Below are positions 1 through 4,596 of a stretch of 7,172 nt of DNA, one piece after another. Each line of letters opens with the position of its first letter. Positions within the stretch are counted from its first letter, which is position 1. Both the position numbers and the translations under genes were made by a program. Origin of the DNA: Candidatus Altarchaeum sp. (GTDB lineage Archaea > Altiarchaeota > Altiarchaeia > Altiarchaeales > Altiarchaeaceae); assembly GCA_018260755.1 (NCBI GenBank), contig JAGTWP010000001.1:57745-64916 (forward strand). Reading direction: 5' to 3'. Under the pieces are notes generated by a model. That model did not search any database and was not told where the DNA came from. It saw only the letters and a program-made list of their open reading frames with translations.

Positions 1-60
1 AACATTAATTTCTTTATCCTTATTAGTATTAACATTAATTTCTTTATCCTTATTAATATT
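1..60. repeat. 30-bp tandem repeat, two copies, inside the S11 N-terminus
   Basis: Positions 1-30 and 31-60 are identical except for one base (G26 versus A56 on the plus strand). Since 30 is a multiple of three, the repeat adds exactly ten residues and keeps the frame. The second copy reaches the window edge, so more copies may lie beyond it. Confidence 0.9.
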
Positions 61-69
61 TTCTGACAT
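1..69 (-). CDS. rps11: Small ribosomal subunit protein uS11 (archaeal S11), N-terminal fragment only
   Basis: Only the first 23 codons are in the window. They encode MSENINKDKE followed by a second copy of the same asparagine/lysine decapeptide, so no conserved S11 core is visible. The identification rests on position: in archaeal ribosomal operons S11 directly follows S4, and this reading frame starts 64 nt downstream of the S4 stop on the same strand. uS11 binds 16S rRNA in the platform of the small subunit. The visible part is a charged N-terminal extension made of two decapeptide copies (NINKDKEINV and NTNKDKEINV), encoded by a 30-bp tandem repeat. Start chosen at the ATG (complement of 67-69). 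The ten bases just before it, ATACTTTAAA, are identical to those before the S4 start. It could be a different short-tailed gene; the call is inference from gene order. Confidence 0.6.
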   Translation of the reverse strand, partial: MSENINKDKEINVNTNKDKEINV

Positions 70-133
70 TTTAAAGTATGCTCGTTATTTATAGTTTGTA
101 GTTTATTAATTTATGTTTATTTGTTTATGTTTT

Positions 134-781
134 TTATTTCTTTTTTGGGTCAGCATCTGCGTTTTTCTGTTTTTTACCAGAATTATTAAATTGCCCTCTT
201 AAATCTACTTTTTTAATATGTTTTCTACCTATCCCTCTTCTTTCTGGTCTTTTCTTGTAGAATGGTGATGGAGTTGCTTTCTCATTTGCGGATGTTTCTT
301 TTGCTTTTTCATCTGTCATTGCTATGGTTATATCACAGGTTATTTTACCTTCATCGTCATTATTTACAATGTATCCGGGTGCATTTACTACTTTATTGTT
401 TATAAGTATGTGTTTATGGGTTATGAACAATCTTGCCTCTTTTATTGTTTTTGCTAGGCCTTTCCTAAAAACAACGGTTTGCAATCTTCTTTCAAGCACA
501 TCATTCGGAGATATTTCAAAAACACTTTCTAATTTTTTCTCTTTTAGACATCTTATGTTCATAATCGGATTTAAAAGTTCATCAGTTCCTTTTAAGTTCT
601 CATTTATAATAAGATGTCTTGCCAGTTCCCTCCATCTGCTTAATTTAAAGAGCACCTTCCAAATTTCCTTGTGGTTTTTGAGTCCGTACCTGTTCATAAC
701 TTCTGTTTCGCTGCTAATTCTTTCACCACGCCATAAATGCCTGGGTGTAGAATATTTTTTATCAAATCTTTTAATACCCAT
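134..781 (-). CDS. rps4: Small ribosomal subunit protein uS4 (archaeal S4)
   Basis: uS4 is a primary 16S rRNA-binding protein that nucleates small-subunit assembly and shapes the mRNA entry region. The 215-residue product opens with the archaeal-type MGIKRFDKKYSTPRHLW. An S4 RNA-binding fold follows at about residues 95-142, with the signature LERRLQTVVFRKGLAKT and the loop KHILINNKVVNAPGYIV. Archaeal S4 proteins are usually about 170-185 residues; the excess is a lysine/asparagine-rich C-terminal tail after about residue 158, ending in PKKK. The ATG at 781 is the natural start because the family begins at this point. The gene sits 53 nt downstream of S13 and 64 nt upstream of S11 on the same strand, the usual archaeal order, so co-transcription is likely. 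No Shine-Dalgarno sequence precedes it; the start is preceded by ATACTTTAAA. Confidence 0.95.
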   Translation of the reverse strand: MGIKRFDKKYSTPRHLWRGERISSETEVMNRYGLKNHKEIWKVLFKLSRWRELARHLIINENLKGTDELLNPIMNIRCLKEKKLESVFEISPNDVLERRLQTVVFRKGLAKTIKEARLFITHKHILINNKVVNAPGYIVNNDDEGKITCDITIAMTDEKAKETSANEKATPSPFYKKRPERRGIGRKHIKKVDLRGQFNNSGKKQKNADADPKKK

Positions 782-834
782 TTTAAAGTATAACTAACTT
801 AAAATTAAATAACAAATTTATTATTTTTATTACT

Positions 835-1548
835 TTACTTTTTCGAAGGAGCTGCTGTCTTAGCTGCCGGCTTGCCTGCGGGTGCTCCTTTTTCTCCTGC
901 TTTTGCAGGGGCTTCTTTTTTCTTAACCACTCCAACACTCTTGCCTTTTCTAAAAGATGTTCGTGTTCTTTGTCCCCTAACAGGTTGTCCCTGCGTATGT
1001 CTGATTCCCTTATAGGTCTTTGTTTTTTGCATAAATTCAATATCATTTTTCAGGGCAATATCCAAATCAGTTCCAACAAGGTGTAAATTTGAGCCAGTAA
1101 ATTGGTCATTTCTGTGATTGAGCATCCAGGAAGGCACAACAGCACTTATATTTTTAAGGCCTGTTTCCAGATGTGAAATTTCATCATCATTTAACTCCGC
1201 AAGTAATTTATCTTTCATATTTAAATTTTTCGCCAATAATGATGCAGTTCTATAACCTACGCCTTTAATATCTCTTATAGCTGTATTTACTTTTTTATCT
1301 CCGTTTAATGTATGTTCCAATAATCTTACAATCCTATGTGCCTGAGCTTTGGTTTCTTTTCCGACTGCTTTGCCCTCTTTCTTTTCTTTTACCTTTGATG
1401 CGGGTGATTCTTTGCTCTTTGAAGTCACTGCTTCTTTAGAGGTCTTTTCATCCATTCCTGTTTTTTCTTTTCCTGCTTTTTCTTTTCCGGTTTTTTCTTT
1501 TCCAGATGTAGGTGCTTTCCCTTCTTTTTCTTTCTTTTCCGTAACCAT
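835..1548 (-). CDS. rps13: Small ribosomal subunit protein uS13 (archaeal S13) with long low-complexity tails
   Basis: uS13 sits in the head of the small subunit and contacts the P-site tRNA and the large subunit. The conserved core is about residues 68-211: HRIVRLL at the start, the helix-hairpin-helix-like IRDIKGVGYRTASLLA at 91-106, and the C-terminal KTYKGIRHTQGQPVRGQRTR motif (176-195) that enters the rRNA. Total length is 237 residues, against about 150 for typical archaeal S13. The surplus is an N-terminal tail of about 67 residues rich in K, E, G, S and T, including consecutive GKEKT/GKEKA/GKEKT pentapeptides, plus a C-terminal A/P/K-rich tail of about 26 residues. It is the first gene of the visible minus-strand operon, followed by S4. 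The start is the ATG at 1548; a later internal start cannot be excluded because no in-frame homology supports the tail, but the operon promoter lies upstream of 1548. Confidence 0.93.
   Translation of the reverse strand: MVTEKKEKEGKAPTSGKEKTGKEKAGKEKTGMDEKTSKEAVTSKSKESPASKVKEKKEGKAVGKETKAQAHRIVRLLEHTLNGDKKVNTAIRDIKGVGYRTASLLAKNLNMKDKLLAELNDDEISHLETGLKNISAVVPSWMLNHRNDQFTGSNLHLVGTDLDIALKNDIEFMQKTKTYKGIRHTQGQPVRGQRTRTSFRKGKSVGVVKKKEAPAKAGEKGAPAGKPAAKTAAPSKK
1458..1505. repeat. 15-bp tandem repeat encoding GKEKT/A pentapeptides in the S13 tail
   Basis: On the minus strand three near-identical 15-nt units encode GKEKT, GKEKA and GKEKT in a row (residues about 16-31 of S13). The unit differs by single bases. 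It is in frame, so unit number can change without disrupting the gene, which suggests that the tail grew by slippage. Confidence 0.7.
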
Positions 1549-1580
1549 CCTTACTTTTGTTTATTTGATTATGTTATGTT

Positions 1581-1600
1581 AATATTTTAATTTAAATATT
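1581..1600 (-). promoter_or_regulatory. Candidate TATA region of the S13-S4-S11 operon
   Basis: Read on the minus strand this is an A/T-only stretch containing TTTAAATTAAAATATT, 33-52 nt upstream of the S13 ATG. With a TATA box 25-30 nt before transcription start, the leader would be about 15-25 nt. The leader ends GTAAGG right against the ATG, too close for a normal ribosome site. In such AT-rich DNA the match is weak evidence. Confidence 0.3.
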
Positions 1601-1803
1601 AGGAGTATAAATAAATAATTTATGTTTTGTTTTGCGTTTTGAAAAATAAATATATATAAATTTAATTTTTTATGTTTTATCGTGATAAATTTAAAGGTAA
1701 ATTTAACATAGCAGATAGTAAAATCCAGAGAAAAAATATAAAATTTTCTTTTCAGGGGTTTTTTCAAAGAAAAGCCGATTTATAACCTCGCTTACGCTCG
1801 GAG

Positions 1804-1830
1804 ATTTTTAAATCTCTGCGATTTAAAAAT
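1804..1830. repeat. Hairpin, 11-bp perfect stem, 5-nt loop
   Basis: ATTTTTAAATC (1804-1814) pairs perfectly with GATTTAAAAAT (1820-1830) around loop TCTGC. It is preceded by the linker ACCTCGCTTACGCTCGGAG (1786-1804 region) and ends two bases before the transposon-like element. It belongs to the same hairpin family as the rest of the interval. Confidence 0.75.
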
Positions 1831-1832
1831 AG

Positions 1833-2043
1833 GTATTTGTTTAGCTAATTGGATTTTACTGAAAACTATACTGAAACCTATGAGTTTTCAATCTTTAAAA
1901 ATCTGTAAGATTTTTAAATTACCTCGTCATATTTGATTTTGCAGTTATTTTCAAAACCCCGAGTTTTGAAAATCTCCGAGCAACAGCGAGGTGATTTTTT
2001 TCATAGTTTTCACACTTAATTTTTTAAGCAGCTAAACAAATAC
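1833..2043. mobile_element. MITE-like non-autonomous element, copy 1 (211 bp)
   Basis: The ends are a perfect 14-bp terminal inverted repeat: GTATTTGTTTAGCT at 1833-1846 and its reverse complement AGCTAAACAAATAC at 2030-2043. The flanking octamers are AAAAATAG (1825-1832) and AAAAATAA (2044-2051), 7 of 8 identical, matching the perfect 8-bp duplication at copy 2. There is no open reading frame inside, so movement would need a transposase encoded elsewhere. The interior is three hairpins: GAAAACT/AGTTTTC (about 1861-1889), an 11-bp stem at 1894-1918, and an 11-bp stem at 1947-1973. ACCTCG (1921-1926) and CGAGGT (1987-1992) could enclose the last. An 8-bp duplication is shared by several IS families, so I do not assign one. 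Confidence 0.8.
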
Positions 2044-2107
2044 AAAAATAAAAAATAGCAAAATTTGTAAATTTTATTGTTTTTGAGTGTGATTTTCAAA
2101 AACTCAT

Positions 2108-2129
2108 GTTTAAAACGCAAGTTTTAAAC
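2108..2129. repeat. Hairpin, 9-bp perfect stem, 4-nt loop
   Basis: GTTTAAAAC (2108-2116) pairs with GTTTTAAAC (2121-2129) around GCAA. It lies between copy 1 of the element and the tandem hairpin block and has no counterpart in the right-hand array as far as the window shows. Confidence 0.65.
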
Positions 2130-2135
2130 ACCTCA

Positions 2136-2393
2136 GAACGATTTTCAAAATTACGGAAATTTTGTAATACTGAAATCTTTTGATTTCAATCTTATTTAAA
2201 AATTTCATAAATTTTTAAATCTCCGAATGAAATGAGGTGACAAAATGTTTGGAACATTTTGTAATACTGAAATCTTTTGATTTCAATCTTATTTAAAAAT
2301 TTCATAAATTTTTAAATCTCCGAATGAAATGAGGTGACAAAATGTTTGGAACATTTTGTAAATACACGAACGAAGTGAACGTAAGTGAAGTGA
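2136..2393. repeat. Hairpin array, left copy (inverted relative to 6975-7135)
   Basis: This block is a string of small perfect hairpins: CAAAATT/AATTTTG around 2145-2164, TGAAATC/GATTTCA at 2171-2188, a 12-bp stem at 2194-2220, the linker CTCCGAATGAAATGAGGTG (2221-2239), then ACAAAATGTT/AACATTTTGT at 2240-2262. The last four parts are then repeated once. It ends in a linker with a 5-nt rhythm (about 2364-2393). The reverse complement of 6975-7135 matches it nearly base for base, apart from the extra 97 bp here. Confidence 0.85.
2164..2357. repeat. Perfect 97-bp tandem duplication of a three-hairpin unit
   Basis: Positions 2164-2260 and 2261-2357 are identical over all 97 bases. Each unit contains a 7-bp stem (loop TTTT), a 12-bp stem (loop CAT), the CTCCGA...GAGGTG linker and a 10-bp stem (loop TGG). 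The right-hand inverted array has a single unit, so this is a local, probably recent duplication. The junction runs through ATTTTGTA, shared by the two hairpin types at its ends. Confidence 0.95.
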
Positions 2394-2479
2394 AAGATTT
2401 TGAAAATATCAGGACGATAGTGAGGCAATGTGCGGAAGGTTTGGTAAATAAGTAATCCTGATAGTTACATTTATAAAAT

Positions 2480-3226
2480 TCAGATATTTTCCTTTGTATT
2501 TTCCTTTGTATTTTCCTTTTTTTGTTTTTCAATCAACTCCAGGGATCGCCTGAAAACGCCTGTAAGTGTGTTACACTCTCTCCCGGATACGAATGACCTT
2601 CCGGTAACTATTTTGAATGTCTTTCTTATAAGTCGTGTTCGGAAGTCCCCTAACTCAAACACACTGACCAATTCCGTGAATTTTTCAAGCATAACATCTC
2701 TTTCGGTTTTATTTGCGAGCTTCATCTTTTTCAAATTTACCCTTCTTAAATTTTTTTCCCTCACAAGTTCATAAAGAATAACCGCCACGGAATGAGATAA
2801 ATTTAACGACTTATAACTTCTATGGGTAGGAATTGTAACGAGAATATCGCATTTTTCTATTTCCTTATCAGACAATCCAAAGTCCTCCCTTCCGAATACG
2901 AGTCCTATATTTCCATCAACATTAACTACATTTCCAAGGTTAGCGGAAGAAATCGGCGTTCTGATAAAATTTTTATCCCCTGCAATTCCTGCACTTGTGC
3001 CAATCAATAAATCAAAATTTTCAGACATTTCGTCAAATGATTTAAAAATTTTTGCATTCTGAACAATTTCCTTTGCATGAACCGCAAACTTCATTGTTTC
3101 AACTCCGATTAACGGCGGATTTACCATTACTAAATTTTTGAATCCGAAGTTCATCATAACCCTTGCAACCGAGCCGATGTTTCCTCCGTAAATCGGTTCA
3201 ACCAAAATTACCGAAAAATTTTCCAT
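2480..3226 (-). CDS. trmJ: TrmJ-type tRNA 2'-O-methyltransferase (SPOUT/SpoU family)
   Basis: Members of this family transfer a methyl group from S-adenosylmethionine to the ribose 2'-OH of nucleotide 32 in the tRNA anticodon loop; archaeal members are known for Cm32. All three SpoU motifs are present in the 248-residue product. Motif 1 is NIGSVARVMMNFGF (16-29), with the catalytic-type arginine R22. Motif 2 is IGLVFGREDFGL (107-118). Motif 3 is SLNLSHSVAVILYEL (140-154), which forms the trefoil knot with SAM. The C-terminal helix GRECNTLTGVFRRS (215-228) resembles the usual TrmJ end. A repetitive KENTKENTKENI tail follows, from a 12-bp tandem repeat. Start at the ATG of 3226: the family begins with a strand like FSVILVEP right after Met. 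It is transcribed divergently from the L37Ae cluster with 130 bp between starts, and a TATA box lies about 20-26 nt upstream. Confidence 0.92.
   Translation of the reverse strand: MENFSVILVEPIYGGNIGSVARVMMNFGFKNLVMVNPPLIGVETMKFAVHAKEIVQNAKIFKSFDEMSENFDLLIGTSAGIAGDKNFIRTPISSANLGNVVNVDGNIGLVFGREDFGLSDKEIEKCDILVTIPTHRSYKSLNLSHSVAVILYELVREKNLRRVNLKKMKLANKTERDVMLEKFTELVSVFELGDFRTRLIRKTFKIVTGRSFVSGRECNTLTGVFRRSLELIEKQKKENTKENTKENI
2487..2518. repeat. 12-bp tandem repeat at the trmJ 3' end
   Basis: The plus-strand unit TTTTCCTTTGTA occurs about two and a half times and encodes KENT-KENT-KENI at the very C-terminus. It is in frame and lies outside the conserved domain. Confidence 0.75.
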
Positions 3227-3240
3227 TTAATATTTGCTTA

Positions 3241-3252
3241 CTTTATATATAA
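3241..3252 (-). promoter_or_regulatory. Candidate TATA box of trmJ
   Basis: Read on the minus strand this is TTATATATAAAG, with its first bases 26 nt upstream of the trmJ ATG. That spacing predicts transcription starting at or very near the ATG, a leaderless or nearly leaderless message. No Shine-Dalgarno sequence lies between box and start. Confidence 0.5.
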
Positions 3253-3320
3253 TTAATTTAGTATCAGACAACAAATTTTTAAGTTGTTGAAATTTATGTT
3301 GAAATTTAAATTTAAAAAAC

Positions 3321-3330
3321 AAATATATTA
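3321..3330 (+). promoter_or_regulatory. Candidate TATA box of the L37Ae-rpoP-tmk cluster
   Basis: AAATATATTA lies 27-36 nt upstream of the L37Ae ATG, which predicts a leader of a few bases at most. The leader has no Shine-Dalgarno sequence (ATATAAG before ATG). A second A/T run at 3303-3318 is an alternative box. Confidence 0.45.
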
Positions 3331-3356
3331 AGAAAATTTTATTAACAAAATATAAG

Positions 3357-3587
3357 ATGGTTTATAGTCACACAAAGAAGGTCGGAAGATGCGGGAGATT
3401 TGGCGCAAGAATAGGAAAAAGAACAAGAGAAGAGGTAAATGCAATAGAAGATGTCAGCAAGCAACTGCATGAATGTCCGAAATGCGGAAAGAAAAAAGTT
3501 ATCCGGATGAACACAGGGATATGGGTATGCAAAGGATGTAAAGCAAAATTTGCAGGTGGTGCTTATACCCCCCAGGTCATAAAATAA
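3357..3587 (+). CDS. rpl37ae: Large ribosomal subunit protein eL43 (L37Ae), zinc-ribbon
   Basis: L37Ae is a small zinc-binding protein of the archaeal and eukaryotic large subunit. The 76-residue product has four zinc ligands in two CxxC pairs, C40-PK-C43 and C58-KG-C61. Family landmarks are present: GRFGARIGKRTREEV (13-27), the tryptophan in GIWVC (54-58) and the closing AGGAYTP (66-72). Length is at the short end of the family. The start at 3357 gives the expected short basic N-terminus. It heads a plus-strand cluster; rpoP follows after 49 nt, and this pairing is common in archaeal genomes. It diverges from trmJ. Confidence 0.96.
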   Translation: MVYSHTKKVGRCGRFGARIGKRTREEVNAIEDVSKQLHECPKCGKKKVIRMNTGIWVCKGCKAKFAGGAYTPQVIK

Positions 3588-3636
3588 ATTTAAAAATTTA
3601 ATAAAAAAATTTAAAAATAGATTAATTTTATTGAAC

Positions 3637-3789
3637 ATGTCAGAGTATGTATGTTTGAGATGCGGAAATGAAAGCACTTATGAAGACATAAAAAGAAACA
3701 GAATGAAATGTATAAAGTGCAAAACACGGGGCTCGGATATATGGTTTAAAAAGAGACCGCCTATTTCAAAGACAATTTTAGCTCGTTAA
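3637..3789 (+). CDS. rpoP: DNA-directed RNA polymerase subunit P (Rpb12 homologue)
   Basis: RpoP is the small zinc-ribbon subunit of archaeal RNA polymerase, matching eukaryotic Rpb12, and helps keep the polymerase assembly and open complex stable. The frame encodes 50 residues starting MSEYVCLRCGNEST. Zinc ligands are C6-LR-C9 and C25-IK-C28. The characteristic end of the family, a short strand followed by FKKRPP (37-42), is present, and the protein finishes ILAR. Length matches the family. The unpaired glycine after C28, common in the family as CPYCG, is replaced by lysine. The stop at 3787-3789 lies 36 nt before the thymidylate kinase ATG. The 49-nt gap from L37Ae is pure A/T-rich DNA without a clear ribosome site. 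Confidence 0.94.
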   Translation: MSEYVCLRCGNESTYEDIKRNRMKCIKCKTRGSDIWFKKRPPISKTILAR

Positions 3790-3829
3790 GTGTTGTTAAG
3801 TGTTAAGTATGAAATTTATTGTAGGATGA
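3786..3829 (+). promoter_or_regulatory. Leader of tmk with a duplicated start region and a 6-codon frame
   Basis: Three TTAAGT units lie at 3786, 3796 and 3803. An ATG at 3809 then opens a six-codon frame, MKFIVG, ending at TGA 3827-3829, which overlaps the real tmk ATG (3826-3828) as ATGA. The bases ATGAAATTTAT occur at both 3809 and 3826, 17 nt apart, so the 5' end of tmk has been copied. The overlap geometry would suit coupled re-initiation, but nothing in the sequence proves that it is translated. Confidence 0.4.
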
Positions 3830-4419
3830 AATTTATCGTTTTTGAAGGAATTGACGGAAGCGGATTAAGTACACAATCTCAACTTCTCAAGGAATATCTT
3901 ACAAAAAGAACTGCAAAAATTTTACTTACAAAAGAACCGACGGATGGACTGATTGGAATGCTTATAAGAAGCACATTAAGAAAACGGATAAAATTTGATG
4001 ATACTACCTTGGCATTGCTGTTTGCTGCTGATAGAACGGATCATTTGGCAAATATAAAATTCAACAATTACGATTATGTTATTTCCGACAGATATTATAT
4101 TTCAAATTTTGCTTACCAGTCCCAGACAATTGATTTAAATTTTCTTATTGAAATAAACAAATTTGCAAGAAAGCCTGATTTGGTAATTTTTTTGGATGTC
4201 AAACCCGAGACATGCATTGAAAGAATTACTCACAATAGAGATCATATAGAACTTTATGAAAATATTGAAAAATTAAGGGCAACAAAGGAAAATTATCTGA
4301 AAATTATGGATTATTTAAGGAAAAATTTTGATTTAAATGTTGTTTTTGTTGATGGAAACAGAAGTATTGAGGAGGTTCGTAAAGATATAGTGGGAGCGAT
4401 GGAAAATCAAAGGGTGTGA
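3826..4419 (+). CDS. tmk: Thymidylate kinase (dTMP kinase) with an altered P-loop
   Basis: Thymidylate kinase phosphorylates dTMP to dTDP with ATP, a step all dTTP synthesis passes through. Family motifs in the 197-residue product are the opening MKFIVFEGIDGSG (1-13), TKEPT (35-39) which holds the phosphates, FAADRTDH (66-73), DRYYISNFAYQ (88-98) contacting the thymine nucleotide, and a LID-like segment with R133 and R138 (ERITHNRDHIELYE). The oddity is the Walker A loop: GIDGSGLST has leucine (L14) where GxxxxGK[ST] needs lysine. Either the protein uses another basic residue or it has changed activity. Start: I chose the ATG at 3826 because the family begins M-[KR]-F-I-x-F-E-G. An in-frame GTG at 3790 would add 12 residues unlike the family. 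It is the last gene of the L37Ae-rpoP cluster. Confidence 0.88.
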   Translation: MKFIVFEGIDGSGLSTQSQLLKEYLTKRTAKILLTKEPTDGLIGMLIRSTLRKRIKFDDTTLALLFAADRTDHLANIKFNNYDYVISDRYYISNFAYQSQTIDLNFLIEINKFARKPDLVIFLDVKPETCIERITHNRDHIELYENIEKLRATKENYLKIMDYLRKNFDLNVVFVDGNRSIEEVRKDIVGAMENQRV

Positions 4420-4596
4420 ATTTACCTTGCTATATCATTGCGTTTTAATGTGCATGAAAATTGTTTAAATTTCTGCACTGATTATTTCTTCAACCACATG
4501 TTTTTTAAATTCCTACATGAAAGCAACACAAACTTCAAATGGAATTTTAATTGAACAAGGAAAAATTGAGCCAACTAATAAAACAAAAAATACAAA

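Larger units (their letters stand above)
1549..2479. other. Gene-free interval with a mobile element and a hairpin array
   Basis: No convincing reading frame or RNA gene of a known family was found here. From 1549 to about 1740 it is plain AT-rich leader DNA upstream of S13. From about 1787 onward it becomes a chain of small inverted repeats: a hairpin at 1804-1830, a 211-bp element with terminal inverted repeats at 1833-2043, a 9-bp stem at 2108-2129, and a repeated hairpin block at 2136-2393. The last part (2394-2479), just after the trmJ stop, holds a 7-bp inverted pair ATCAGGA (2408-2414)/TCCTGAT (2456-2462) about 41 nt apart. Confidence 0.85.

Noticed and set aside
324-797. Plus-strand frame of 157 codons across the S4 gene
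   Set aside because: It is antisense to the well-supported S4 gene, and its hydrophobic content is the complement of lysine-rich codons.
2136-2393. CRISPR array
   Set aside because: Repeats are adjacent hairpin units with no unique spacers of regular length, and no cas-like gene is present.
2408-2462. ATCAGGA/TCCTGAT inverted pair as a structured RNA or terminator downstream of trmJ
   Set aside because: Seven base pairs with about 41 nt between them and no covarying second copy in the window; too weak to call.
3790-3828. GTG start for thymidylate kinase directly after the rpoP stop
   Set aside because: The 12 extra residues do not resemble the family, whereas the ATG at 3826 gives the expected first residues MKFIVFEG.
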